From: Bacillota bacterium
Lineage (GTDB): Bacteria; Bacillota; Clostridia; Lachnospirales; Lachnospiraceae
DNA length: 46,887 nucleotides
Assembly (NCBI GenBank): GCA_023391695.1
Contig: JAEWAK010000055.1
Coordinates: 1-46,887, forward strand
Direction: 5' to 3'
Made by a program: the position numbers and the translations under genes. Shown here piece after piece: positions 17,508 through 27,322 of the stretch. The first letter of the stretch is position 1; each line of letters starts with the position of its first letter. The notes below the pieces were generated by a model. It was not told the DNA's origin, searched no databases, and saw nothing but the letters and a program-made list of their open reading frames with translations.

Positions 17508-19871
17508 CTATGATATTTCAATACGATTTCTACCATTTTCTTTTGCACGGTACAAAAGTGTATCCGCGCGTTTCATAAAAGCTTTCGAATCCCCGGACTG
17601 ATACTGTGTAAGGCCTATACTGATAGTAACATTAAGATTCTGTTTTGTAAAATTAAAATTTTGAATGGTTTTTCTGATATTCTCTGCAATCTGGTAAGCA
17701 TCCTCCGAATTTATGTCCGGAAGCAGAATAATGAATTCTTCACCGCCGTATCTTCCTACCAGATCATATTCCCTTACATTTAACTGAAGCAATTTTGCTA
17801 CCATATTTAAAACCCTGTCACCGGCCTGATGTCCGTAACTATCGTTAATCCGTTTGAAATAATCTATATCCAGCATCATAAGGTACAGGTTTGTCCCGTC
17901 ATTTACGGATCTCCTGATTTCCTGTTCCAGTAATTCCATAATAAACCGGTGGTTGTATAGATTCGTCAGCCCGTCCCTTATAGATTGTTCCTGCAATAAG
18001 GAATTGCTTATCAGTAATTCATTGTTTACTTTTTCTATTTCTTCCTTCCTCTTTTTAAGCGCATCCTGGACTTTTTTCCTATCCGTTATATCCCTGGTGA
18101 CAAACACATAACCGAATGGTTCCGCCGATTTATCCCGCAGTACGGTACCGTTTACCTCCGCAACGATGTAAGTACCGTCTTTTTTCTTATGTTTATATTC
18201 AACCGGCCTGATATCCTCTTCCAATGATTTCTTCATATTTACTTTTGCAATATCCGCATCTGTTTCATCCAGAAAATCAAACACATTATCAGGAATATGG
18301 TCTGAGGCGGGATCATACCCCAATATGTTCTGAATACTTTTATTGACATAGGTGATTTTTCCTTCCGTATCACAGACCATCACCAGATCCGGTATGGAAT
18401 CCATAAGCTTTCTTAGCATTTCTTCCGATTTAACAATATTTTGCTGCAGTATTTTCTGCTCCGTGATGTCCGCCAAACTGGACAATAATACTTCCTTTTC
18501 ATTGTAAACCGCTGAAACCATGGTAATTAGTCCGGAAAATACGGTATTATTCTTTCTTTTAAAAAGAATTTCCTTATCTTTAACCGTTTTTCCCTCCACC
18601 AGATCATCTATCAACTGCTGCCTGTCCTCCGGATTCCGGTAAAACTGAAATGCTTCTTTTCCTAACATATCGTCATGGCTGATATGAAACAATTTCTCTG
18701 TATTTTTATTGATATATAGTATGGTATTATCACTCTTGTTGGTTAATATGATTCCAAAGGGTATGGTTTCCGCCACCGTCCGGAAAAGTTCTTCACTTTT
18801 CCGGAGTTTTTCCGCTGTTTTTTTATGGCTGCTTATCTCATGCTTTAAATTCTCAATCATCCGTATATCCTGCCCCACAATAAGCAGGCCTAAAAGGATC
18901 TGATTCCTGGACCCCCTGATTGGAGTAACGGATATATTTAACGGAATGGGTTCCCCGTCTTTCGCATGTATGATCACATGGCTTAATTTAGCGGTATCCT
19001 TAATATGTTCCGGGTCTGCAATAAGTTTGTCTAAATTCTTTTCCGGTATAATATCGGTGACCTTTGTATTAATAAGGTCTATTAGGTCATATCTTAAAAG
19101 ACTTAAAACCTGTTTATTGGTCCGGATAATCTTTCCGTCCAGATCGGTTAAAAAAGTTAAATCCAGAATTTCATGAAATAATTCATCGATAATCAGGGAA
19201 TTGGACGCAAGCATAAAATTATAATTGACAACCGCATAATAGATGCCCCATAGCATGATCAGAATTAAAATCTGCGTAAAATCAGGCAGATGAATTTGAG
19301 CCAGTACAGGTAAAAGTGTCTGATACAAAAAATCGATCAACAGAGGTATTATACCGGTAATCATAATAATCCCTGCCTGTTTTTTCTGGTTTGTCTTATT
19401 GGATTTTTTACCCCAGAAATATATAATGATAAGGCAGAGGAAGACATAACTGTAGTTATATATGGCATCTCCTATATAGAAAATATATATGACAATATCG
19501 GATGTCGGAATATCCGGCCCGAATAAAAAAACGCTCATGAATAAAAATAATAATCCGGGCAGGGAAATCAGTATTTTCATGAACCTTTTTTCGATTATAT
19601 TATTTTTTGTAATGGTTAAAACTAAAATTAAAACCAGAGCAGGAAATAAACACCATCCGATCGCGGATAATTTATTCCAGTAGGAAAATGTGTAGCTATC
19701 CTCTGCGGTATATGCAAACGAATAGGCAAAAGACCAAATTGCCAGGGCAATGTTTAAGAGCAGGAATAAAATACCTTCCCTGGATTTCTTGTTTAACCTG
19801 AAAGTATTAAATCCTACAAATAAATATATAACAGATGCTAACATTGACAGAAAGGATAATAGTTTCATCAT
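17508..19871 (-). CDS. Membrane PAS-PAS-PAS-GGDEF diguanylate cyclase
   Basis: Makes the second messenger c-di-GMP. About seven hydrophobic segments (1-225) form a HisKA-7TM-like sensor module. Three PAS domains follow (about 230-345, 355-475, 485-600; the third ends in FGYVFVTRDITDRKK), then a coiled linker and a GGDEF domain (about 625-787). The active-site signature is GGEEF. The inhibitory I-site RxxD is present five residues before it (REYD-LVGRY-GGEEF), so product inhibition is expected. There is no EAL domain. It lies just upstream of ldh. Confidence 0.92.
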   Translation of the reverse strand: MMKLLSFLSMLASVIYLFVGFNTFRLNKKSREGILFLLLNIALAIWSFAYSFAYTAEDSYTFSYWNKLSAIGWCLFPALVLILVLTITKNNIIEKRFMKILISLPGLLFLFMSVFLFGPDIPTSDIVIYIFYIGDAIYNYSYVFLCLIIIYFWGKKSNKTNQKKQAGIIMITGIIPLLIDFLYQTLLPVLAQIHLPDFTQILILIMLWGIYYAVVNYNFMLASNSLIIDELFHEILDLTFLTDLDGKIIRTNKQVLSLLRYDLIDLINTKVTDIIPEKNLDKLIADPEHIKDTAKLSHVIIHAKDGEPIPLNISVTPIRGSRNQILLGLLIVGQDIRMIENLKHEISSHKKTAEKLRKSEELFRTVAETIPFGIILTNKSDNTILYINKNTEKLFHISHDDMLGKEAFQFYRNPEDRQQLIDDLVEGKTVKDKEILFKRKNNTVFSGLITMVSAVYNEKEVLLSSLADITEQKILQQNIVKSEEMLRKLMDSIPDLVMVCDTEGKITYVNKSIQNILGYDPASDHIPDNVFDFLDETDADIAKVNMKKSLEEDIRPVEYKHKKKDGTYIVAEVNGTVLRDKSAEPFGYVFVTRDITDRKKVQDALKKRKEEIEKVNNELLISNSLLQEQSIRDGLTNLYNHRFIMELLEQEIRRSVNDGTNLYLMMLDIDYFKRINDSYGHQAGDRVLNMVAKLLQLNVREYDLVGRYGGEEFIILLPDINSEDAYQIAENIRKTIQNFNFTKQNLNVTISIGLTQYQSGDSKAFMKRADTLLYRAKENGRNRIEIS

Positions 19872-20067
19872 AGTAGTTTTCCATCCTTAAGCTTTGCTTA
19901 AATAACTTGGAATTTATCCAGTTTTATGCTACTATACTATATCAGAAATAATATCAGGAATCAATCTTATTTTATGTAAATTTTATGTATTCAGACATAT
20001 TTTGAGCTTGTTTTCTTCTGTCTTAATATCATTCAGTAATATCCTGGCAATTATTTATGCAATACCG

Positions 20068-20215
20068 TACCAGAATGTGTTTGAAAAATGCTTGTCCGGA
20101 CCGGATGCTCCCCTTTGAGGTGGCAAGTTTTTTGGGTGCACAGCGGGCTACTTTCTCAAAATTGTACGCAGCATACCGCATAGTGGAGCGTTCAGAACAG
20201 TGCAAACGTTGCACT
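20068..20215 (-). mobile_element. Degenerate MITE-like element, copy 1
   Basis: The reverse complement of this stretch matches 27419-27576 along most of its length. Shared blocks include GTTCTGAACG-C/T-CCAC, GGTAT-CTGCGT, AATTTTG-GAAAGTAG-CCCGCT and a TTTGAA/TCTGAA end. The termini are more worn than in copy 2. Overlapping frames of about 95-100 codons in both directions are accidental. Confidence 0.6.
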
Positions 20216-20222
20216 AATTTAC

Positions 20223-20284
20223 TGACAAGCCGGGCGTGCCGAATCCTAATTAAAATGTTAGAATGCGGCACGCCCGGTTTGTCA
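20223..20284 (-). terminator. Large GC-rich hairpin 3' of purL
   Basis: Arms GACAAGCCGGGCGTGCCG (from 20223) and CGGCACGCCCGGTTTGTC (to 20284) pair over 18 bp with one G-T, around about 25 bases. It lies about 70 bp beyond the purL stop. There is no strong T-run, so it may act as an mRNA 3'-end stabiliser or partial terminator; it abuts the MITE copy. Confidence 0.55.
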
Positions 20285-20355
20285 AAGTCCAGAACTTTAT
20301 TTATCAAAGCTTTTCCTGGTAGTTTTAATATCAATCGCTGATACGAAATGAATCT

Positions 20356-23300
20356 TTATTTGTAATAACTTACTCCTGATTCAAAAATGTACTGGTTCTG
20401 GTTTCCGAATATATTAATTGCGACACCTTCCCCTCTCCGTTCGGAATGGGTCATTTTACCAAGCACCCTGCCGTCCGGACTTGTGATGCCTTCAATGGCA
20501 TAATAGGAGCTGTTTGGATTAAAATCCTCATCCATGACGGGATTTCCGTCCAGGTCCACATATTGGGTTGCCACCTGTCCATTTGCAAATAATTTCTGGA
20601 TCCATTCTTCATTTGCCACAAAACGTCCCTCTCCATGGGAAGCAGGTATCGCATATATACTGCCAAGTTCTGCTTTCATCAGCCAGGGGGATTTATTGGA
20701 TACGACCTTGGTGTATACGGATTTTGACACATGACGTCCGATATTATTGGTCGTTAAAGTCGGTGAATCCTCTTTCTGGGGTGTGATTTCACCATAGGGT
20801 ACCAGTCCCAGTTTTATCAGTGCCTGGAAACCGTTGCAGATACCGAGGGCCAGCCCGTCCCTGTCTTTTAACAGCCGGTTTACGGCTTCCTTAATCCGTT
20901 CATTGCGGAATGCGGTGGCTATAAATTTGCCGGAACCGTCCGGTTCATCCCCTGCGGAAAATCCCCCAGGAAACATAAGGATCTGCGCTTCGTTAATCCC
21001 TTTTTCAAAGGCCTCTACGGATTCCCGGATATGGTCCGCATTCAGGTTTCTAAATACGGTGGTATTTACTTTGGCCCCCGCAAGTTCAAAGGCCCGCAAG
21101 CTGTCATATTCACAGTTGGTCCCGGGAAATACGGGAATAAATACTTTCGGTTTTGCTACCTTGTTTTTTGCCGTATAGACTGTCTTTGCATCAAAAACCG
21201 GGGGTTCTATCTTTTTAATACCGGCTTCCGGTTCGGATACGGAACGGGTAGGAAATACCTTTTCCAAAGTCCCGGTCCAGGCAGCCAATGCTTCCTTCAT
21301 GGATATCTCCGTATTATCATAGGTAAATACAGGCCGGGAAATTACTTTGCCAATTCGTTTATAGGATATCCCCGACTTATCAAGTTTTCCTAAATCCGTC
21401 TCTTTCATTTCAGCCAGGAGAAAACCAAAGGCCGGTGCAAATAATTCTTTCTCACTGATATCCTTCTGAAGCTCCACACCCAGCTGATTGCCAAACGCCA
21501 TCTTACTTACGGCTTCCGCTATACCGTAGCCGCCCAAAGCATAGGCCGATACCAGTACTTTATCTTTGGCCAGCTTCTGTATTCTGTCATACTGTTCCTT
21601 AAGCTTTTCATAGACCGGAAGGTCATAAGCATCTTTTTCAATATCAAATAAAACCAGTATATTGCCGGGATTTTTCAGTTCCGGCGTAATCACATCCCGG
21701 ACTTTCGCCACATTAACCGCAAAGGATACCAGAGTCGGCACAACATCGATATCGTTAAAGGTTCCGGACATGCTGTCCTTGCCGCCGATGGAGGGAAGCC
21801 CCAGTTTCATCTGGGCATCAAATGCGCCCAAAAGTGCCGTTAAGGGTTCACCCCAGCGTTTTGCATCCGTGCCGAGCCTTCTGAAATATTCCTGGAAAGT
21901 AAACCGGATCTTCGTATAATCACCGCCCGCCGCCACAATCTTGGCAACGGATGAAATAATTGCATAAACTGCCCCGTGGTAGGGACTCCAGCTTGAAAGG
22001 TAAGGATCAAAACCGTAACTCATCATGGTAACGGTATCACATTTTCCTCTTAACACCGGCAGTTTGGCCGTCATGGTCTGTACCGGGGTCAACTGGTATT
22101 TGCCGCCAAAAGGCATGGTCACGGTGGACGCGCCGATGGAGCTGTCAAACATCTCCACAAGACCCTTTTTGGAGCATACATTTAAGTCATGTAACGTCTG
22201 TAACCATTTTTCTCTGATATTAATAGCTGTATTATCCTCTATATGAAAGTAATTGGCCTCCGCTTTCGGAAGTGTTATTACCGCATCCGCTTCCTGGTGG
22301 GCTCCGTTGGTGTTAAGGAATGCCCTGGAAAGGTTTACGATCTCCTTATCCCGCCAGAACATAACCAGCCTTGGTTCTTTGGTAACCTCCGCCACAACCA
22401 CGGCTTCCAGATTCTCTTCCTGTGCAAACAAAAGCATCCGGGTAACATCCCCGGGATCCACTACGACCGCCATCCTCTCCTGGGATTCGGAAATTGCAAG
22501 TTCCGTTCCGTCCAGCCCTGCATATTTCTTTGGTACTTTATCCAGGTAGATAGAAAGGCCGTCCGCCAATTCCCCGATGGCTACCGATACGCCGCCGGCT
22601 CCAAAGTCATTGCATTTTTTGATTATTCTGCTTACTTCCTCCCGTCTGAAGAGGCGCTGTAACTTTCTTTCCGTAGGGGCATTCCCTTTCTGCACCTCTG
22701 CTCCGCAGGTTTCAATGGATTCCGTCGTATGGACTTTCGAGGAGCCGGTAGCACCGCCGCAGCCGTCCCGTCCGGTTCTTCCGCCTAGAAGGATAATAAT
22801 GTCACCGGGATCGGAATTCTCCCGGATTACATTCTTACGGGGAGCAGCTCCCATTACGGCTCCGATTTCCATTCTTTTCGCCACATAATCCGGATGATAA
22901 ACCTCATCCACCAGCCCGGTAGCCAGTCCGATCTGGTTCCCATAGGAACTGTAGCCGCTTGCCGCGCCGGTTACGATCTTTCTCTGGGGTAACTTACCTT
23001 TTAACGTATCTTTCAGGGAAACGTTCGGGTCCGCCGCACCGGTAACCCGCATGGCCTGATATACATAACCCCTTCCCGACAGGGGATCACGGATCGCACC
23101 GCCAAGACAGGTTGCCGCACCGCCGAAAGGTTCGATTTCCGTGGGATGGTTATGGGTTTCATTTTTAAAGAATACCAGCCATTCCTCCGTATTCCCGTCG
23201 ATTTCCACCGGTACTACGATGGAGCAGGCATTAATCTCATCGGAAATCTCCATGTCCTCCAGTTTGCCTTCCGCCTTTAATTTCTTCATAGCCATTAAGG

Positions 23301-24135
23301 CAATATCCATTAAAGATACGTATTTATCTTCTCTGCCTTTATATAATACTTCCCGGTCGGAAAGATATCTTTCATACGCTTTTTGAATCGGTTCTTTATA
23401 AAACCCGTCCTCAAATCTAATATTCTTTAATTCCGTTAAAAAAGTGGTATGTCTGCAATGGTCGGACCAGTAAGTATCCAGAACACGTACTTCCGTCATG
23501 GAAGGGTCACGTTTTTCTTCTGTTTTAAAATAATTCTGTATATGGAGGAAATCCTGAAACGTCATGGCCAGATTCAGGGATGAATACAAAGCATTCAATT
23601 CTGTTTCGGGCATGGTGATAAACCCGTCAAACAGAAGCACCTCCGCCGGTTCCTCAAAAACGGTTCCCAGGGTTTCCGGCTTTACTTCGTCCGTTTCCCT
23701 CGAATCCACGGGATTGATGCAGTATGCTTTTATCTTATTGAAGTCCTCGTCACTGATATCTCCGGATAATATATAAGTCGTTGCGGAACGGATAATCGGT
23801 TCTTCATTTTCATTCAGCAGCTTTACGCATTGTTCCGCAGAATCCGCCCTTTGGTCGAACTGGCCGGGTAAATACATTACGGTGAAGATTCTGTCCTTCT
23901 TTTCCGTCTGAAAAGCTTCCTCATATAACAGATCTACGGGTGGTTCTGAAAACACGGTACCTAACGCTTTATGATAAGTCTCATCACTGACATTTTCTAT
24001 ATCATAACGGATTAAAACCCTTACCTTTTTTAATTTATTCATGCCAAGATAGCTTTTTATTTCATCGAATAATTCCTTCGCTCTTACGGCATAGGGATTT
24101 TTCTTTTCTACATAGATTCTTTTCACGCTGCTCAT
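20356..24135 (-). CDS. purL: Phosphoribosylformylglycinamidine synthase, single-chain PurL
   Basis: Purine synthesis step 4: FGAR + ATP + glutamine to FGAM. One 1259-residue chain holds the N-terminal PurS-like part, the linker (with TYWSDHCRHTTF), two AIRS-type ATP-binding halves (GGAATCLGGAIRD; FGAGGVSVAIGELADG; LGAFDAQMKLGLPSIGGKDS) and a C-terminal class-I glutaminase. The glutaminase has FPGGFSAGDEPDGSGK, catalytic Cys in LGICNGFQAL, and the His/Glu pair in SHGEGRF. The frame opens at 24153, but ATG 24135 has AAAGG nine bases upstream. It stands alone, away from other pur genes, as often in Clostridia. Confidence 0.95.
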   Translation of the reverse strand: MSSVKRIYVEKKNPYAVRAKELFDEIKSYLGMNKLKKVRVLIRYDIENVSDETYHKALGTVFSEPPVDLLYEEAFQTEKKDRIFTVMYLPGQFDQRADSAEQCVKLLNENEEPIIRSATTYILSGDISDEDFNKIKAYCINPVDSRETDEVKPETLGTVFEEPAEVLLFDGFITMPETELNALYSSLNLAMTFQDFLHIQNYFKTEEKRDPSMTEVRVLDTYWSDHCRHTTFLTELKNIRFEDGFYKEPIQKAYERYLSDREVLYKGREDKYVSLMDIALMAMKKLKAEGKLEDMEISDEINACSIVVPVEIDGNTEEWLVFFKNETHNHPTEIEPFGGAATCLGGAIRDPLSGRGYVYQAMRVTGAADPNVSLKDTLKGKLPQRKIVTGAASGYSSYGNQIGLATGLVDEVYHPDYVAKRMEIGAVMGAAPRKNVIRENSDPGDIIILLGGRTGRDGCGGATGSSKVHTTESIETCGAEVQKGNAPTERKLQRLFRREEVSRIIKKCNDFGAGGVSVAIGELADGLSIYLDKVPKKYAGLDGTELAISESQERMAVVVDPGDVTRMLLFAQEENLEAVVVAEVTKEPRLVMFWRDKEIVNLSRAFLNTNGAHQEADAVITLPKAEANYFHIEDNTAINIREKWLQTLHDLNVCSKKGLVEMFDSSIGASTVTMPFGGKYQLTPVQTMTAKLPVLRGKCDTVTMMSYGFDPYLSSWSPYHGAVYAIISSVAKIVAAGGDYTKIRFTFQEYFRRLGTDAKRWGEPLTALLGAFDAQMKLGLPSIGGKDSMSGTFNDIDVVPTLVSFAVNVAKVRDVITPELKNPGNILVLFDIEKDAYDLPVYEKLKEQYDRIQKLAKDKVLVSAYALGGYGIAEAVSKMAFGNQLGVELQKDISEKELFAPAFGFLLAEMKETDLGKLDKSGISYKRIGKVISRPVFTYDNTEISMKEALAAWTGTLEKVFPTRSVSEPEAGIKKIEPPVFDAKTVYTAKNKVAKPKVFIPVFPGTNCEYDSLRAFELAGAKVNTTVFRNLNADHIRESVEAFEKGINEAQILMFPGGFSAGDEPDGSGKFIATAFRNERIKEAVNRLLKDRDGLALGICNGFQALIKLGLVPYGEITPQKEDSPTLTTNNIGRHVSKSVYTKVVSNKSPWLMKAELGSIYAIPASHGEGRFVANEEWIQKLFANGQVATQYVDLDGNPVMDEDFNPNSSYYAIEGITSPDGRVLGKMTHSERRGEGVAINIFGNQNQYIFESGVSYYK

Positions 24136-24501
24136 AGTCGTTATCCTTTCCATACTTCTGTCAGATCTTAAGTTTCTGACCTCATTATAACATACCGGGT
24201 TTTATAAAAGTAATTAATATATATTAAGGTTTTAATAAGGAGCGCTAATACAATATTTGTTAGAGTTCAGCCTTAGCTGAATTGTATCAAATTATGCACA
24301 GAAATTACGTATTCTGTATAATTTTCCGCGTGTTATACTCATGTTTTCTGTGACTGGTTCGGAGCGAAGTCACAGAAAATACCTTCGCGGTATCTATAGC
24401 TGATCTGTAACTAAAATTTCTGCCATTTCCCATAATCCATCTATACAAATTTCTGTGTTTGAGGTAGAATGATAGAAGTACACGAGTCAGGAGGTAAATC
24501 T
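24136..24501. other. Intergenic region with hairpins between divergent purL and MBL-fold genes
   Basis: A perfect 12-bp stem TTTTCTGTGACT/AGTCACAGAAAA (24344-24355 with 24368-24379) is followed by a small ATACC/GGTAT hairpin (24379-24393). A shorter dyad TTCAGC-CTTA-GCTGAA lies near 24267-24282. No purine riboswitch core was recognised. Both promoters must lie here, but no confident -35/-10 pair was assigned. Confidence 0.4.
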
Positions 24502-25266
24502 ATGAAAATAACTTATATTCATCACAGCTGCTTCAGTGTTGAATCGGAAGATGTAGTGTTGCTTTTTGATTATTATAAAGGTAATATACCGCTGTTTGAT
24601 TCGGGAAAACATATTTTTGTATTTGCCAGCCATAAGCATCAGGATCATTTTGATCCGGGAATTTTTGATCTGGGTAAAATATACCCTCATATTACTTTCC
24701 TCTTATCCGATGATATACGCATGGATGAAGCTTATATGAACCGGAGACATATACCGGAGGCAAGGCGGCCCCATATTCTTTCCATCGGTAAGAATAAATC
24801 CGTATCCCTGCCGGTTTTAAGGCTTAATGAGGGAATTGCAGGCCAGGGAGCCGATGGTATAAATCTCCTTGTTGAAACCCTGGCTTCCACCGATGAAGGG
24901 GTCGCTTTTATTATTACGTATAACGAAAGGGTAATATACCATGCCGGGGATTTAAACTGGTGGTCCTGGGACGGTGATACCGAAGAAGAATATACGGATA
25001 TGACAAACCGCTTCCAAAAGGAAATGGCCAAAATACAGGCCAGGGAATTTGACATCGCTTTTGTCCCCCTGGATCCAAGACAGGAAGACCGCTTCTGGTG
25101 GGGTTTTGATTATTTTATGAAAACGACACGGACAAAACTTGCTTTCCCTATGCATTTCTGGAAAGATTATACCATAATATCCAAATTAAAGGAAATGGAA
25201 AAAGCAAAGGAATATTCTGATAAGATTGTGGATATAAAAGAAGAAGGACAGATTTTTCAGGTTTAA
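24502..25266 (+). CDS. MBL-fold metallo-hydrolase (UlaG-like)
   Basis: A cytoplasmic metallo-beta-lactamase-fold hydrolase. The N-terminus ITYIHHSCFSVE and the metal motif SHKHQDHFD (HxHxDH) are clear. AGDLNWW and a late MHFW supply the other ligands expected. At 254 residues it fits the UlaG/YycJ-like size class. The frame opens at 24469; ATG 24502 follows AGGAGG and matches the domain start. It is a single gene; its substrate is unknown. Confidence 0.82.
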   Translation: MKITYIHHSCFSVESEDVVLLFDYYKGNIPLFDSGKHIFVFASHKHQDHFDPGIFDLGKIYPHITFLLSDDIRMDEAYMNRRHIPEARRPHILSIGKNKSVSLPVLRLNEGIAGQGADGINLLVETLASTDEGVAFIITYNERVIYHAGDLNWWSWDGDTEEEYTDMTNRFQKEMAKIQAREFDIAFVPLDPRQEDRFWWGFDYFMKTTRTKLAFPMHFWKDYTIISKLKEMEKAKEYSDKIVDIKEEGQIFQV

Positions 25267-25415
25267 TTATCTGTTATACAAAATGATTTATTAAATATCC
25301 CTTAATGTAACTTCAGTAAAAAAATAAAATACATTTGTGATCCGTTTAAAACAAAAGTGCGGTGAATCGCGCAGTCAGAAGTCAGGCCGAAAGAAAATAG
25401 AATAAAAGAAAGGAA

Positions 25416-25477
25416 TGCCACATAGTAACTCTTTCAGCCATATTTAGCCGTGGCAGTAACACTTCTGCCTGCAGAAG
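25416..25477 (+). other. Small stem-loops ahead of the VOC gene
   Basis: TGCCAC (25416) pairs with GTGGCA (25450-25455), and CTTCTGC with GCAGAAG forms a tight hairpin at 25462-25477. They lie 22-83 bp ahead of a start codon with a weak ribosome site. They may influence translation of the VOC gene or end upstream transcription. Confidence 0.3.
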
Positions 25478-25498
25478 CGTTGCTTATAGGTAGTAATT

Positions 25499-25867
25499 AT
25501 GAAATTTAAATTTGCACATAATAACCTCAATGTAATCAACCTGGAAAACTCCATAAAATTTTATGGTGAGGCTTTGGGACTTAAGGTAACTAAAAAAATA
25601 GAACCGGAAGACGGCAGTTTTGTTATCGTATATTTGAGTGATAATGAAACGAACCATCTGTTGGAATTAACCTGGCTCAGTGACTGGGATCACCCCTATG
25701 ATCTTGGAGATAATGAAATCCATTTGGCATTTGTTGTTGACGATTATGACGGAGCCTATAAAAAGCACAAGGAAATGAACTGCATCTGTTATGAAAATAC
25801 TGCTATGGGTATTTATTTTATCAGTGATCCGGACGGTTATTGGTTAGAGATCATTCCGGCCAGATAA
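25499..25867 (+). CDS. VOC-superfamily (glyoxalase I-like) protein
   Basis: A 122-residue metal-dependent lyase or dioxygenase-fold protein, like GloA lactoylglutathione lyase. The candidate metal ligands are all present: His7 (KFAHNNLNV), Glu in LLELTW, His in EIHLAFVV and Glu in YWLEIIP near the end. DPDGYWLEI is the family's C-terminal signature. The ribosome binding site is weak (TAGG). The LysR gene starts 21 bp downstream, so they are likely co-transcribed. Detoxification of an aldehyde is the family default; the substrate is not proven. Confidence 0.85.
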   Translation: MKFKFAHNNLNVINLENSIKFYGEALGLKVTKKIEPEDGSFVIVYLSDNETNHLLELTWLSDWDHPYDLGDNEIHLAFVVDDYDGAYKKHKEMNCICYENTAMGIYFISDPDGYWLEIIPAR

Positions 25868-25888
25868 CATAAAGAAAGGAGACTCCAC

Positions 25889-26770
25889 ATGGATATTAAT
25901 TATGAATTATATAAAGTGTTTTATTATGTGGCAAAAACCCTTAGTTTTTCCGAAGCTGCCGCATCACTTTTTATATCTCAGTCCGCCGTGAGTCAGTCAA
26001 TTAAAGTATTAGAGACGAATTTAAGCCAGACCCTGTTTACCCGCAGTACGAAGAAAGTAGCTTTAACCAAAGAGGGCGAACTTTTATTTAAACACATTGA
26101 GCCGGCAATCAATCTGATCAGCCGGGGTGAGAATCAGCTCCTGGAAGCGGCCGCACTGGGAGAAAGTCAGTTACGGCTCGGAGCCAGTGATACCATTTGC
26201 AGATATTATCTGGTCCCTTTTTTGGAGGATTTTCACCGGAAATACCCGGAGATCCATATAAAAGTAACCAACGGCACCTCTTTCCAGTGTGCCAAAATGC
26301 TGGAATCCAATGAAGTTGATATAATCGTGACCAACTCTCCTAACTCTGCTTTGGTAAACAGCATGTATATTGAGCCCATTCTTGAATTCCAGGATGTATT
26401 TATAGGCAGCACGGATTTTTTTCCCATTAAGAATGAACCCTATTCCCTGGAGGAGTTGTTGAATTTTCCGATCCTGATGCTTACCAAATACTCAACCACC
26501 AGCGAATTCCTTCACAACCTCTTTTTACAGCATTCACTGGATTTAGTGCCGGCCATTGAACTAAACAGTAACGATCTGCTGATTGATTTAGCAAAAATCG
26601 GGCTGGGAATAGCTTTTATCCCTGATTTTTGCTTGAAGGAAACCCAGTCAAAACTGGTTACCATCAAGGTTCAGGAAACACTTCCTACCAGAAAATTAGT
26701 TGCGGCTTACAATGGCAATATTCCCTTATCTTCCGCCGCCAAATATTTTATTGAACAATTAACGCTATAA
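25889..26770 (+). CDS. LysR-family transcriptional regulator
   Basis: A 293-residue regulator with an N-terminal winged helix-turn-helix (YKVFYYVAKTLSFSEAAASL, then SQSAVSQSIKVLE and LFTRSTKKVALTKEGE) and a type-2 periplasmic-binding-like effector domain (about 90-293). It has a good AAAGGAG site. It follows the VOC gene in the same direction, instead of the more common divergent layout, so it may control its own operon. The effector is unknown. Confidence 0.9.
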   Translation: MDINYELYKVFYYVAKTLSFSEAAASLFISQSAVSQSIKVLETNLSQTLFTRSTKKVALTKEGELLFKHIEPAINLISRGENQLLEAAALGESQLRLGASDTICRYYLVPFLEDFHRKYPEIHIKVTNGTSFQCAKMLESNEVDIIVTNSPNSALVNSMYIEPILEFQDVFIGSTDFFPIKNEPYSLEELLNFPILMLTKYSTTSEFLHNLFLQHSLDLVPAIELNSNDLLIDLAKIGLGIAFIPDFCLKETQSKLVTIKVQETLPTRKLVAAYNGNIPLSSAAKYFIEQLTL

Positions 26771-26773
26771 TTA

Positions 26774-26881
26774 TGCAGAGGCCTTACCGGCACTCTGTTG
26801 CAAGAATAAGGCCTCTGTATGACAGTGCACCTATGACCGGTTAAGTGGCTGAACACTTAAGGGCATTTCATACAGAGGCGC
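26774..26881 (+). terminator. Terminator-like hairpin with a mutually exclusive alternative stem
   Basis: CAGAGGCCTTA (26775-26785) pairs with TAAGGCCTCTG (26807-26817), a likely lysR terminator without a strong T-run. The same second arm can instead pair with TCATACAGAGGC (26868-26879) through GCCTCTGTATGA. A further small stem TTAAGTG/CACTTAA lies between. The two folds compete. Confidence 0.5.
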
Positions 26882-26912
26882 TGTGGAATGTTTTCTATGC
26901 AAGCCGTAGGAA

Positions 26913-27128
26913 CTAATTTCCTTTACTGCTTAAAGGATTGCTTCTTTCTTCAAAAAATGCACCGTTATCCGGATTACATTCGTTCTGGGGGTAATAGCCT
27001 GCACTGGGTACGATTGCAGAGGCACCTTTTATTAAATCTTCCTCATTTTTCTGTTTTATCTGCTCTTGTATTGTATTTGTATTGGTCGTTGTAATTTTAA
27101 TATCCTGATTTTCTTCCTTCTGTTTCAT
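26913..27128 (-). CDS. Small hypothetical ORF (71 aa), doubtful
   Basis: A hydrophilic, Asn/Gln/Glu/Lys-rich 71-residue frame with no recognised domain. There is no convincing ribosome binding site. It lies next to a hairpin-rich stretch and may be a gene remnant. Low confidence as a real protein. Confidence 0.2.
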   Translation of the reverse strand: MKQKEENQDIKITTTNTNTIQEQIKQKNEEDLIKGASAIVPSAGYYPQNECNPDNGAFFEERSNPLSSKGN

Positions 27129-27142
27129 TTTAATCTCTATTC

Positions 27143-27322
27143 TTGCGCACGCTCTTTGTGCATATCAAGTTTGTGGTGCGCAAGCACAAACTTGCGGTTG
27201 AAAAATTTATTTTTCAACCTAATCTCCGTTCCGCGCAGTTTTTTTTGCGCACGGGAAGATTGTACCTGGATAACGTGGCACAAAACTTCCGACTGAAAAA
27301 ACTCTTTTTCAACCTGCCAGGT
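27143..27322. repeat. Cluster of four or more perfect stem-loops
   Basis: CAAGTTTGTG/CACAAACTTG (27166-27175, 27185-27194); GGTTGAAAAA/TTTTTCAACC (27196-27205, 27210-27219); a CCG-CGCA/TGCG-CGG stem (27231-27254); and GAAAAA/TTTTTC (27295-27310) enclosed by ACCTGG/CCAGGT. An alternative outer stem TTGCGCAC/GTGCGCAA (27143-27150, 27176-27183) competes with the first. It looks like a compact repeat element or structured RNA. A weak minus-strand frame across it is not taken as a gene. Confidence 0.5.

Noticed and set aside
20029..20341. Two overlapping ~95-100-codon ORFs on opposite strands
   Set aside because: They cover the MITE copy and the large hairpin, so the open frames are a by-product of the repeat.
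22243..22662. 139-codon plus-strand ORF
   Set aside because: Antisense to purL with no independent signal.
24136..24501. Purine riboswitch upstream of purL
   Set aside because: Hairpins are present, but no purine-riboswitch core or its loop-loop pattern could be identified on either strand.
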